A stretch of 64,000 nucleotides of DNA from CAG-826 sp964504595 (GTDB taxonomy: Bacteria > Bacillota_I > Bacilli_A > RFN20 > CAG-826). Made by a program: the position numbers and the translations under genes. The stretch covers positions 1 to 64,000 of the forward strand of contig CAZDEE010000005.1 in assembly GCA_964504595.1 (NCBI GenBank). The letters run 5' to 3'. Below the pieces are notes generated by a model. It had not been told where the DNA came from and searched no databases. It saw nothing but the letters and a program-made list of their open reading frames with translations. Below are positions 26,165 through 35,091 of the stretch, piece by piece (within the stretch, counting starts at the first letter, position 1; each line of letters starts with the position of its first letter).

Positions 26165-27064
26165 ATGGATCAAGTAAGTATTAAAATTTTAAGAAAACAA
26201 AGTGGACTAACAATTAAAGAGTATTTAAAATCAATGCATGTTGGGCGTGGTAAAATAGAAGAAATCCGCGTTAATAAAAGTGCTTTTTTAAACAATGAAC
26301 AAGTTGATTTAGATACTTCTATAAAAGAAGGAGATATTTTAAAATTCATCTTTAATGAAAAGATTGATGTTATTCCTTCAAATGAACAACAATTAGAAGT
26401 TTTATATGAAGATGAAAATGTTTTAATTGTTAATAAACCAAGTGGTTATTTAATTCATAGTGATGGAATTAACACCACTCCAACTTTATGTTCTTTAGTG
26501 GCTTCTTATTACTATCAACATAAGATATATAGACCCGTTAGATATATTCATCGTTTAGATTTTGAAACAACGGGAATAGTTTTATTTGCTAAAGATTTCT
26601 TAAGTGAAGCAAAATTGCATGGTGATATGGAAAGACATTTAATAAAAAGAGAATATGTTGGTATTGCAACGAATAAATTTAAAAATCTAGAAGGAAAAAT
26701 AGATTCTCCTATTGGTAAAGATCGCCATAATTCTAAGAAAATGAGAATATCAAAATCAGGACAAACTGCAGTTACTTATTATCGAGTATTAAATAGTTTT
26801 AAAGGATATTCTTTGGTTAATTTTTCTTTAGAAACAGGACGTACTCATCAAATAAGAGTGCATATGGCAAGCATTAATCATCCATTATTAGGAGATAGTT
26901 TATATGGTAAAGCAAGTGATAAAATTGCAAGAGTGGCTCTTCATTCATCAAAAATCACCTTTTTTCACCCAATTTCGGGCGAATTAATAAATATTTTATG
27001 TGTTTTACCTTCTGATTTCTGTGCTATAATAAAAAAAGAGGAGCGTGGAAATTATGAAAAATAA
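26165..27064 (+). CDS. RluA-family pseudouridine synthase
   Basis: About 300 residues. The catalytic HRLDFETTG motif is present with its Asp, as are NKPSGYLIHS and GRTHQIRVHM, both typical of RluA/RluD enzymes that modify 23S rRNA. An S4-like N-terminal stretch (SIKEGDILKF) precedes the catalytic domain. Several in-frame starts exist. AAGGAA fits the ATG at 26165 (or 26159), and the GTG opening at 26111 is unsupported. It overlaps the lipoprotein gene by 11 bases. Confidence 0.9.
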   Translation: MDQVSIKILRKQSGLTIKEYLKSMHVGRGKIEEIRVNKSAFLNNEQVDLDTSIKEGDILKFIFNEKIDVIPSNEQQLEVLYEDENVLIVNKPSGYLIHSDGINTTPTLCSLVASYYYQHKIYRPVRYIHRLDFETTGIVLFAKDFLSEAKLHGDMERHLIKREYVGIATNKFKNLEGKIDSPIGKDRHNSKKMRISKSGQTAVTYYRVLNSFKGYSLVNFSLETGRTHQIRVHMASINHPLLGDSLYGKASDKIARVALHSSKITFFHPISGELINILCVLPSDFCAIIKKEERGNYEK

Positions 27065-27449
27065 ATATAAGTTATTTATTTTACCATTATTGTTTTCTTG
27101 CTGCTCATGTACATATGGATCTTATAAAATGGTTAAAGGTTCTATTAATTCTTCTAAAAATTCGATTTCAGCATCTTATGATAAATTTACTGGTCATATA
27201 TCTAAAAAATTTAGTGATAAGAATAATAAATATGAATTTACAATCACTTGGACTCATTTTGAAAATAATGAAGGTACATTGAAGGTTGAAGCTAAAAAAT
27301 CTAACAATTCGGTTGTTTTAGAAATTGATGAAGAAGTTGTTGGTGGAACAAGCCGCTTTCCTTTAAATTTCGAAGCCCCTTATGAAATTAGTATTATTGG
27401 CTCTAATCATAGCGGTTCCTTTGTATTTTCGTGGACTAAAGTAATATAG
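27054..27449 (+). CDS. small putative lipoprotein
   Basis: 131 residues. The start MKNKYKLFILPLLFSCCSC is a short lipoprotein-type signal peptide with a Cys cluster at the cleavage site. The remainder is a hydrophilic, beta-rich domain (YEFTITWTHF, GTLKVEAKK) of unknown family. GAGGAG lies ten bases before the ATG at 27054, inside the end of the pseudouridine synthase gene, so the GTG at 27045 was not used. Followed directly by tRNA-Leu. Confidence 0.7.
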   Translation: MKNKYKLFILPLLFSCCSCTYGSYKMVKGSINSSKNSISASYDKFTGHISKKFSDKNNKYEFTITWTHFENNEGTLKVEAKKSNNSVVLEIDEEVVGGTSRFPLNFEAPYEISIIGSNHSGSFVFSWTKVI

Positions 27450-27464
27450 TTTATTGTTATATTT

Positions 27465-27544
27465 GCAGCTGTGGCGGAACTGGTATACGCGCTACTCTCA
27501 GAAGGTAGTGTCTTAACATGTGAGTTCAAATCTCATCAGCTGCA
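27465..27544 (+). tRNA. tRNA-Leu (anticodon CAG)
   Basis: Class II cloverleaf: acceptor GCAGCTG/CAGCTGC, D-stem GCG/CGC, anticodon stem CTACT/GGTAG with loop CTCAGAA (CAG), and variable arm TGTCTTAACAT with a three-bp stem. T-loop TTCAAAT. The full CCA is not encoded (A-CC-G follows). It starts 15 bases after the lipoprotein gene, so it may be co-transcribed. Confidence 0.93.
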
Positions 27545-27559
27545 CCGTTAAAGAATACT

Positions 27560-27593
27560 AATCTTGATACAATATAAGTATCAGGATTTTTTT
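27560..27593 (+). terminator. terminator after tRNA-Leu
   Basis: AATCTTGATAC/GTATCAGGATT stem (one T-G pair), seven-base loop, then seven T. Confidence 0.88.
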
Positions 27594-27709
27594 GTTTATT
27601 GGATTAAAAATTGTAAATAAAATAAAAAGCAAAAAAAATATTGTAACGATAATAATATAATGATACACTTTAATTGAACGATTAATTAAGATGAAAAGGA
27701 GAATTATAT

Positions 27710-28291
27710 ATGAAACTATTTAATCAAAAACAACATGAACAAAAAAAGATTGAAATAATGGAGAAAAGCTATGAATGCTATGCTGAATATGGATTTAGTA
27801 ATGTGGGTATAAAAGCATTAGCGAAAGCCTGTGGTTGTGCTTCAGGAAGTCTATATAGCTATTTTGTAGATTTAGATGATTTAGTTATTCAATCTACAGA
27901 GTATTGTATGAGTAAAGTAGAAGATGATTTTATGAATTTAGCACCAAAGACAGTAGATGAGTTGTGGGAATTTATAGATAAAGTACCATATTGGACCGCG
28001 GAGCATCATGGTAAGAAGTATCGGTTAATGTATCAAATATATACAAATCCAAAATATATAGCATATGGAAAGAAATTCTTTGAAGGAGTAAATAAAAGAT
28101 ATACAGAATATGCAAAGATATTAGAACCAAAATTAGGATTATCATATAACGTAATAGTGTCATTTATTTTTATATTGATAAGAGCCTCAGTTCATTATGC
28201 CTTGTTTGAAGATGAAATGTATTTACAAGCCCAAATTAGTGTTTTAAAGGAATCATTAAAATTGTTTATTGAAAATAAAAATAATAAATAG
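27710..28291 (+). CDS. TetR-family transcriptional regulator
   Basis: 193 residues. The N-terminal helix-turn-helix (about 15-60) reads EYGFSNVGIKALAKACGCASGSLYSYF, the TetR pattern. The C-terminal helical ligand domain is not specific. AAAAGGAGAA precedes the ATG. It lies 15 bases upstream of the large surface lipoprotein gene and on the same strand, so both are probably in one transcript and the regulator may control this unit. The AT-rich upstream stretch has an imperfect TGTAaCgAT...ATgATACA repeat at about 27640-27667 that could be its site (weak). Confidence 0.85.
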   Translation: MKLFNQKQHEQKKIEIMEKSYECYAEYGFSNVGIKALAKACGCASGSLYSYFVDLDDLVIQSTEYCMSKVEDDFMNLAPKTVDELWEFIDKVPYWTAEHHGKKYRLMYQIYTNPKYIAYGKKFFEGVNKRYTEYAKILEPKLGLSYNVIVSFIFILIRASVHYALFEDEMYLQAQISVLKESLKLFIENKNNK

Positions 28292-28306
28292 AGGAGGAAT
28301 AAACAA

Positions 28307-31300
28307 ATGAAGCCTAATAAGAGATTCTTGAGTCTGTTGTTTGTTGTGACAATGTTAGTAGGCTGTGGAAGTAATAATGGAGTAACAAGTGGAAATGAAA
28401 CACCAAGTAGTAATGTTGTAACTGATACTGCAACAAGTAGTGGTGGTTCAACAATAGAGGATACTAAACCTAAATACTATAAGGTACTATTTAAAGTAGA
28501 CAATCGAAATTATGATGTTGCTTTAGTAGAAAATGCTAGTGATATAGAATTTCCAGATACTCCAGAAAAAGATGGTTATACCTTTGTAGGATGGTTTGAT
28601 GAAAAAGATAATCAATTTACATCAGGAAGCGAATTAACTGAAGACATAGTAGTAGAAGCAAGATTTAAAGCGATTAATTATAATATTAATTATGATGTAA
28701 ATGGAGGAACAAGAGATAATACTAATAATAGTTATACTATAGAAGAAGAAGTAATATTAGGCGAAGCAAGTAAAGAGGGTTATACCTTCGATGGATGGTA
28801 TAGTGGCGAAGAAAAAGTCACAAGTATTGAAAAAGGTAGTACAGGAAATATTAACCTTGAAGCACGATATAATGTTATTAATCATGATATTAAATATGAG
28901 AATACATATGGATTAGCAAATGAAAATAATCCGTTAAGTTATAACATAGAAAGTGGAACAATAACATTTTATGATTTACCCGATAGAGCGGGATTTACCT
29001 TTGCTGGATGGTCATATAATGGAGCGGAAAGTAGTACAAGAGAATTAGAAGCTAGTGAACTAGAAGGAAGTATTACTTTAAAAGCGATGTGGAATGAAGT
29101 AGCGGATTTATCACCATTTACATATGTAGTAGATGATAATAGACACGTTAAAATCACAGGGATAAAAGATGTAAATGCTAAAGAGATAGTAGTTCCTGAT
29201 TATGTATATGAAATAGAATTAGGAGCCTTTAAGAATTGTAAAAGTGTAGAGAAGTTAACTATACCTTATACTGGTAATAGATCAAATGGTGAATATTATG
29301 CATTAGGATATATCTTTGGAGCTCAATCATATGTTCAAAATGATATAATACCTGCTTCATTACATGAAGTTACAGTTACTGGAAGATATTCTAATAACGA
29401 AAGATTAAGAACTAATTCCTTCTATAACTGTATGAATTTAACTAATATTGTTATTGGTAATGGCTTTACGTATATGGAAACTAGAATATTTTATGATTGT
29501 TTCGCTTTAACGGATTTAACGATTCCTTTTGTAGGAGAAGAAAGAAAGGATAGTATTAGTGATGTAGTTCGTCATTTTAGCTGGATTTTTTCTAGTGAAA
29601 CTGGCAACAGCGAAAAAATGTATTATGGTTTTACGCATTATAATTATCTCGATCATCAAGATGATTATAATTTATATAATAATGGTTATGTTAAAACGGC
29701 TCGTGGTTATATACCAAATTCATTAAAGAATATTACAATTGGAGGAGGTAATATAGGTGATTGCTGTTTAGAATACCTTGAAAAGGTTGAAACAATTACG
29801 ATTAAAGAAGGTACTACTTATCTTGGATATAATGCCTTTAATGGATGTAGTTCCTTAAAGGAACTTAATGTTCCTGATTCAGTTGAGATTGTAGAAGACT
29901 TTCTTATGCAATTTTATAATACAACTTTTTATAACAATAAAATTAATGATGCTTTAAAAGGTGATGGCTTTATTTATTTAAATGATAAAGTTGTTGCTTC
30001 ATATGTTGGTGATGAAACAGATGTAATTATTCCTGAAGGTGTTGTTACTCTTGCTGATGGAGCATTTACAAAATGGAGCTTTGGCGATATTAAGTTATGT
30101 CCAAACGTTGAAAAAATAACTTGTCCAAGTTCTTTAAAATATATAGGTGTGTATTGTGATGGAGGCGGTGGAGCTTTCTCTTCTTGTGATGTGGAGCAAG
30201 TAATTTTAAATGATGGTCTTGAGATGATTGGTGCAGGCACATTTGAAGGTAAGTCCGTTTCTGATATTGTAATTCCTGATTCCGTCACTTATGTTGGTAA
30301 TGATGCATTTTATAATACTGAGTGGCTTAATAATCAACCTGATGGTCCGGTATATGCTGGTAAATCATTATATACATATAAAGGTAGTATGCCTGTTAAC
30401 TATACCTTAGAAATTAAAGAAGAAACAACTTGTATTGTAAACTTTGCTTTAGCTGACCAATCTAATTTAATTGGTGTTTCAATTCCTAGTAGTGTGCACA
30501 CTATTAGTTCATATGCATTTAGAAATGATACGAATTTAGCAAGTGTTTTATTACCTGATAATTTATTACATTTAGGGTATATGGCATTTGATAAGTGCAC
30601 TGCACTTTCTGAATTAGTCATTCCTAATAAATTAAAATTGTTGCCAAACATATCTTTAAACACAATTAATGTAAAATTATCTTTTGCCGATGATAGCCAA
30701 ATAGAAATAATTTCTTCTAATGCTTTGAGAAGCTTTAAAAATCAGGTTATTGAACTTCCTAGTAGTATTAAACAATTTGAATATTGTTCTCTTGTAGCAG
30801 AAAAAACTTTAACTATTATTATTCCTAATGGTACTAATTTGACAAGATTTGATAAGCAAAGCACAGGATATAAAAATGATTCACCTGCAACTATCATATT
30901 TATGGGAACAGAAAATAATTATAATTTTGGCACAGGAAATTTTTATTACTATAGTGAAGGTGAACCTGCATGTGATGAAAACGGCACTTATATTGGTAAT
31001 TATTGGCATTATGATGTCAATGGAAATATCATTATTTGGGGTCAAGAGGGTAGTGCATATTTCACAGTTATAGAAAATTCTCAATCAAGTTGGACAAGTT
31101 ATAATGCAGATAAACTATTTGATAATAGTAATAGTGTTAGTTGGCGGATTGGAACTGACTCATATAATGCTGAAACAGGTGCTTACTTTGTTGTAGAGGC
31201 TAGTAGAGAAATATTACTTAGAGGTTATACAATTACAGTAGAACATGCAAATTATCCAAAAGGTAATGCTTATCTTCCTAAATCATGGGTTGTATATGGT

Positions 31301-31534
31301 TCAAATGATTTTGACGATTGGACATTAATTGATGCAGTTGATAATAGCGGTTATTATGCAGAGAACTATGCATATAGTAGTTTAACTTATACACAACATA
31401 CTTATAATGTAGATGATGATTCGATGGCATATAAGTATTATAAGTTTGTATTCCATTCTTATAGTGAAGATTATGATGATATTAAAAATGATTTAAAGAT
31501 TAATGAAATTAAATTTGATTATGTAAAAGCTTAA
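28307..31534 (+). CDS. giant surface lipoprotein: InlB B-repeats, BspA leucine-rich repeats, discoidin-like end
   Basis: 1075 residues. The signal peptide ends in the lipobox LVGC (Cys20). After a Ser/Thr/Asn linker come three InlB-type B-repeats (about 60-265, each ending GYTFxGW or GFTFAGW). Then come BspA-type leucine-rich repeats (about 290-870: AFKNCKSVEKLTIP, NAFNGCSSLKELNVP and more). A C-terminal F5/8 type C (discoidin-like) carbohydrate-binding domain covers about 920-1075. Such proteins bind host matrix or glycans. GAGGAGG precedes the ATG, and TetR is next upstream. A strong terminator follows. Late parts of the gene use more varied codons than the start, so it may be a mosaic. Confidence 0.88.
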   Translation: MKPNKRFLSLLFVVTMLVGCGSNNGVTSGNETPSSNVVTDTATSSGGSTIEDTKPKYYKVLFKVDNRNYDVALVENASDIEFPDTPEKDGYTFVGWFDEKDNQFTSGSELTEDIVVEARFKAINYNINYDVNGGTRDNTNNSYTIEEEVILGEASKEGYTFDGWYSGEEKVTSIEKGSTGNINLEARYNVINHDIKYENTYGLANENNPLSYNIESGTITFYDLPDRAGFTFAGWSYNGAESSTRELEASELEGSITLKAMWNEVADLSPFTYVVDDNRHVKITGIKDVNAKEIVVPDYVYEIELGAFKNCKSVEKLTIPYTGNRSNGEYYALGYIFGAQSYVQNDIIPASLHEVTVTGRYSNNERLRTNSFYNCMNLTNIVIGNGFTYMETRIFYDCFALTDLTIPFVGEERKDSISDVVRHFSWIFSSETGNSEKMYYGFTHYNYLDHQDDYNLYNNGYVKTARGYIPNSLKNITIGGGNIGDCCLEYLEKVETITIKEGTTYLGYNAFNGCSSLKELNVPDSVEIVEDFLMQFYNTTFYNNKINDALKGDGFIYLNDKVVASYVGDETDVIIPEGVVTLADGAFTKWSFGDIKLCPNVEKITCPSSLKYIGVYCDGGGGAFSSCDVEQVILNDGLEMIGAGTFEGKSVSDIVIPDSVTYVGNDAFYNTEWLNNQPDGPVYAGKSLYTYKGSMPVNYTLEIKEETTCIVNFALADQSNLIGVSIPSSVHTISSYAFRNDTNLASVLLPDNLLHLGYMAFDKCTALSELVIPNKLKLLPNISLNTINVKLSFADDSQIEIISSNALRSFKNQVIELPSSIKQFEYCSLVAEKTLTIIIPNGTNLTRFDKQSTGYKNDSPATIIFMGTENNYNFGTGNFYYYSEGEPACDENGTYIGNYWHYDVNGNIIIWGQEGSAYFTVIENSQSSWTSYNADKLFDNSNSVSWRIGTDSYNAETGAYFVVEASREILLRGYTITVEHANYPKGNAYLPKSWVVYGSNDFDDWTLIDAVDNSGYYAENYAYSSLTYTQHTYNVDDDSMAYKYYKFVFHSYSEDYDDIKNDLKINEIKFDYVKA

Positions 31535-31587
31535 TAAAATTTACATTAGATAATATAAAGCTACTTTAAAAGATTTTTTAAAATCTA

Positions 31588-31622
31588 GGGTGGTATCTCC
31601 TTATAGGATGCCACCCCTTTTT
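31588..31622 (+). terminator. terminator of the surface lipoprotein operon
   Basis: GGGTGGTATC...GGATGCCACCC stem followed by C and T5. The A/T palindrome at 31571-31586 precedes it. Confidence 0.88.
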
Positions 31623-31738
31623 ATTTTTAATAAAATATCAAATATTAATAATTAATCTAGATTTTAAACTATTAAAACTAATTTTGGGAGATGATTAAAA
31701 AAACTATAATTTATATGTACAGAAGGAAGTGATTTTAT

Positions 31739-32348
31739 ATGATTTACATATATATACGCGTGTCAACAAAACAACAACGTATTGATAGACAATATGAAGA
31801 AATTAAGGAAATGAATTTAGATGATAACTATATCTATATTGATAAAGAATCAGGAAAGGACTTTGATAGAACAAATTATCAAAAATCAATTAAGAAATTA
31901 AAAAAAGACGACCTATTAATAGTTAAATCAATAGATCTTTAGGTAGAAATTATCAAATGATACTTGAAGAATGGTCAAGAATAACTAAAACCATCGGTGC
32001 AGATATTAAAGTACTTGATATGCCTTTACTAGATACTAGAATAGAAGATAAAAATTTAGTTGGTAAATTTATATCAGACATTGTACTTCAAGTACTTAGT
32101 TTTGTTGCAGAAAATGAAAGAACAAATATTAAATAGTGTCAAGCAGAAGGTATTAGAATTGCAAAAGAGAAAGGTGTAAGTTTGGACGTCCTGTGGTTAT
32201 TACGCTTGTTAATACTAGTGAAATACTTGATAAATATATAAATCATCAAATAAATAATATTGAAGCTACAAAACTATTAGGTGTTTCAAGAGGGACTTTT
32301 TTTAAATTGGTTAAAAAAAGACGGCATTATTTACTTCAACTAAATTAG
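31739..32348 (+). pseudogene. broken serine recombinase (resolvase/invertase)
   Basis: The start IYIYIRVSTKQQRIDRQYEEI is the resolvase N terminus with its catalytic-serine region (RVST). The frame is lost at about 31937-31940, where SIDRLGRNYQMI would need one more base. A TAG replaces a codon at about 32134 (NERTNIK-stop-CQAEGIRIAKEKG). A second one-base loss at about 32180 is needed to reach FGRPVV and a C-terminal helix-turn-helix-like tail ending at 32348. So there are at least two frameshifts and one nonsense codon. The intact protein would have had about 200 residues. AGAAGGAAGTG lies before the ATG. It marks a decayed mobile island. Confidence 0.88.
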
Positions 32349-32590
32349 TAACATTTAATATACAGAAATTATTTGTTTAATAAAAATATAAAATCAATTT
32401 CTTGTATTTTTTCTTTTCTCCTTATATATTTAGTTAAATAATTTCAAAAAAATACATAATTGTATGAAACAAATTTAATAATTTATACTTGTAAACAAAT
32501 ATAATGATTTATCATTGACTCTTTAAAATTTGATTTATGTATTTAGAATTTAATATAAAATAGTCTTTGCTTATTTGATATTTGGTATAA

Positions 32591-33018
32591 AAAAATACAA
32601 ATAAGTATTATCCATTTCTAAAAAGACAATATATTAATGGATATAAGCTCTTTATGGCTAGAAATCAAGGAAGTGGTAATTTTGGAGAAGGATTTAGTAC
32701 TCCAATTTTTGCAAAACCTAATGAATGTTGTACTGAAACATTTATTGTCATTGGTACATTTGATATAGAACAAGAAATGAATAATTGTTGGAAGTATATT
32801 AAAACAAAATTTTTTAGAGCATTAGTTGGTGTTAGAAAACAAGATCAGGGAGCATCTAAAGCCGTTTATCATTATGTTCCTCTTCAAATTTTTATAGAGA
32901 ATTCTGATATTTACTGGTCTAAATCTATTTCTGAAATTGATTGTCAATTATATAAAAATATAATTTATCTCAAGAAGAAATAGATTTTATTGAAAGTAAA
33001 GTAAAAGCAATGGATTAA
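32591..33018 (+). pseudogene. C-terminal remnant of a restriction-modification enzyme
   Basis: An open frame from 32591 (no start; preceded by a stop) reads YPFLKRQYINGYKLFMARNQ in outline, then GEGFSTPIFAKPNECCTETF, KYIKTKFFRALVGVRKQDQG and NSDIYWSKSISEIDCQLY. A one-base loss in the A-run at about 32957 shifts the frame; the restored end is NLSQEEIDFIESKVKAMD, stop at 33016-33018. From memory this resembles the extreme C terminus of restriction endonuclease/methylase-type proteins. It is 5'-truncated and frameshifted, so not functional. The gap 32349-32590 is AT-rich with no recognisable content. Confidence 0.7.
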
Positions 33019-33069
33019 GTATATTTTTAGTATAATTCAGTTCTGTTTTATAAAATTTTATTATAAAAA

Positions 33070-33113
33070 GCTAGTATTATTGATATAAATAATATCAGAA
33101 AACTAGTATTTTT
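33070..33113 (+). terminator. possible terminator after the restriction remnant
   Basis: GCTAGT/ACTAGT outer and TGATAT/ATATCA inner pairing with bulged A/T, followed by ATTTTT. Confidence 0.5.
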
Positions 33114-33209
33114 AATGATTATTATAATAAATAAAGAATCTAAAATTTTAAATAAAAAATTAATAATAAATTAAATTAGTTCTTGTATAATAATTTACGG
33201 GTGATAAAA

Positions 33210-33767
33210 ATGAAAAATGATAGAAATAACTTTAATCTTATATTAGATGAAAACAATCGATTTGTATTAGATATGTTGGTCAGAGATGACAGTGGTTTTA
33301 TTTCTCCATATTGTGGTAATTTGCCTGTTATTAGTGGTGAAGCGGCAGCGTATTTAGAAAATACAGTAAAAAATATACCAGTAAAATTCAATATATCATT
33401 ACATATAAAGTGCAGTGATTTATCAAGAAATAAGCAAGAATTGTATCGAAATTCAATTAAGAATTATTATAAAAATGCTATTCAGCAAACTATGCGTGAT
33501 TTATTTAATACGACCGCAATTGCGTTGGTGATGGCAATTATTGGCATAGGTGTTATTGTTTTAATGCTAATTCTTACTTCTAAAGGACTTGGAGAATTAT
33601 GGAATATAGTATTAGAAATAGTAGGATGGGTTTTCCTTTGGGAGTCAGTTGATAAATTTTTTTTTGAAAGACAAAAGCTTAAACATGAACTACGTAGGGC
33701 TTATCAATTTATTAATGCTGATATTAAATTTATAGATATATCTAATCAAATTGAAAATATAATATAG
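33210..33767 (+). CDS. hypothetical membrane protein
   Basis: 185 residues. A soluble N-terminal domain (about 1-100) is followed by two membrane helices (about 105-130, ALVMAIIGIGVIVLMLIL, and 140-158) and a basic, amphipathic tail (FFERQKLKHELRRAYQF). GGGTGATAAA precedes the ATG at 33210; the TTG opening at 33183 coincides with a TATAAT and is unlikely. No family recognised. It sits just after the decayed island and may belong to it or be the first gene of the resident backbone. Confidence 0.6.
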   Translation: MKNDRNNFNLILDENNRFVLDMLVRDDSGFISPYCGNLPVISGEAAAYLENTVKNIPVKFNISLHIKCSDLSRNKQELYRNSIKNYYKNAIQQTMRDLFNTTAIALVMAIIGIGVIVLMLILTSKGLGELWNIVLEIVGWVFLWESVDKFFFERQKLKHELRRAYQFINADIKFIDISNQIENII

Positions 33768-33885
33768 AAGTTCTGTTTGTATCGAAATGCTTAACGAATG
33801 AGAAAAAATTATTAATTATGCTATTCTTTTTATAAAGCAATTAATATCATGGATATTTTTTTGCTACTAAAAAGGAGTTTTAAAG

Positions 33886-34230
33886 ATGGAAGAAATTAAT
33901 GAATTAAGTGAAATATTTAAAGCTTGTCAGAAAACTTTACAAGCGATTGGTGATGAGAACCGACAACATATGATTCTTATGATGTTAAGTATGAGAAGAT
34001 GTAAAGGAGTTCGAGTTGGGGTAATTTCTCAAAAAACTAATTTATCTAGAACTGCTGTTTCTAAACATTTAAAGACTTTAATGGAAGTAGGTCTTATTAA
34101 AGTTAGAAGAGAAGGAACAAAAAATTATTATTATTTTTTTGCAGAAGATGAAACATTAGATAATTTAATAAAATTATTTACTTTAGCCAAAAATATAATG
34201 AAAGAATTACCGGATAGAAATGGAGATTAA
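33886..34230 (+). CDS. ArsR-family winged-helix regulator
   Basis: 114 residues. The winged-helix pattern is clear: IGDENRQHMILMML, SQKTNLSRTAVSKHLKTLMEVGLIKVRREGTKNYYYF. No ArsR-type cysteine metal motif is present, so it may sense redox state or another ligand rather than metal. AAAAGGAG precedes the ATG. It is three bases from the nitroreductase gene and surely in one operon with it, so control of that enzyme is likely. Confidence 0.87.
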   Translation: MEEINELSEIFKACQKTLQAIGDENRQHMILMMLSMRRCKGVRVGVISQKTNLSRTAVSKHLKTLMEVGLIKVRREGTKNYYYFFAEDETLDNLIKLFTLAKNIMKELPDRNGD

Positions 34231-34233
34231 AAT

Positions 34234-34902
34234 ATGGAATTAATTGATGCAATTAAAGCAAGGCATAGTGTTAGACAATATTTAGATAAACCAATAGAAG
34301 AAGAAATACTTAGTGAAATTAGAAAAGAAATTATTGAATGTAACAAGGAAAGTGGATTACATATTCAATTGGTTTCTAATGAACCGAAAGCATTTGATTC
34401 TTTTATGGCTCATTATGGTAAATTTTCAGGTGTCAGTAATTATATTGCTTTAATTGGCAAAAAAGGAAAAAAGTTAGATGAATTATGTGGCTTTTATGGG
34501 GAACGAATAGCGGTTAGAATTCAACAATTAGGTTTAAATTCTTGTTGGGTTGCAATGACTTATAAGAAGATACTATCAGCGTTTGTTATTGATAAGGGTG
34601 AAAAATTAACTGTTGTAATTGCATTTGGCTATGGTAAAAATCAAGGTTCAAATCATAAAATTAAAGCAATTGATAAAGTTAGTAATGTTAGTGATGATAC
34701 TCCATTATGGTTTAAAAATGGTGTTGAATTAGCGCTTCTTGCTCCTACCGCTATGAATCAACAAAAATTTAAGTTTTATTATGAAAATGGTAATGTTACT
34801 GCAAAAGCAGGAGTGGGATTTTATAGTAAAGTTGATTTAGGAATTGCTAAATATCATTTTTTTATTGGAGCAAATGGCGAATTTAAATGGAATTTTGATT
34901 AA
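34234..34902 (+). CDS. nitroreductase-family flavoprotein
   Basis: 222 residues. The N-terminal RHSVRQY motif binds FMN, ERIAVRIQQLGLNSCWVAM lies in the middle, and a second lobe (LLAPTAMNQQKFKF) follows. This fits the two-lobe monomeric nitroreductase-like group rather than the dimeric NfsB group. NAD(P)H-dependent reduction of quinone or nitro compounds is likely; the natural substrate is unknown. Operon with the ArsR-type regulator. No terminator is clear in 34903-35091. Confidence 0.85.
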   Translation: MELIDAIKARHSVRQYLDKPIEEEILSEIRKEIIECNKESGLHIQLVSNEPKAFDSFMAHYGKFSGVSNYIALIGKKGKKLDELCGFYGERIAVRIQQLGLNSCWVAMTYKKILSAFVIDKGEKLTVVIAFGYGKNQGSNHKIKAIDKVSNVSDDTPLWFKNGVELALLAPTAMNQQKFKFYYENGNVTAKAGVGFYSKVDLGIAKYHFFIGANGEFKWNFD

Positions 34903-35091
34903 TTAATTCTCATATAAAAAATATTTCACGATGAAAATAGATATACAGAAACTAGGTTTTTAAAAAGAGTTGACACTTATCTACTGAAAGTAGAGTAAGA
35001 GAAAAAACAATTCTATTATTTTTATGTTCCGTAGGTGTATCTATTTTTTTTATTGTGTTAGATTTAAATCACATCAACAGGAGGTTTTATT

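Noticed and set aside
28969..31084. Several minus-strand open frames within the giant lipoprotein gene
   Set aside because: They follow the repeat structure of the coding strand, lack ribosome sites and encode nothing recognisable.
32654..32983. A 109-residue intact gene starting at the ATG at 32654
   Set aside because: The same frame continues upstream to 32591 with family-like sequence, and the conserved end lies in another frame. It is a fragment, not a gene.
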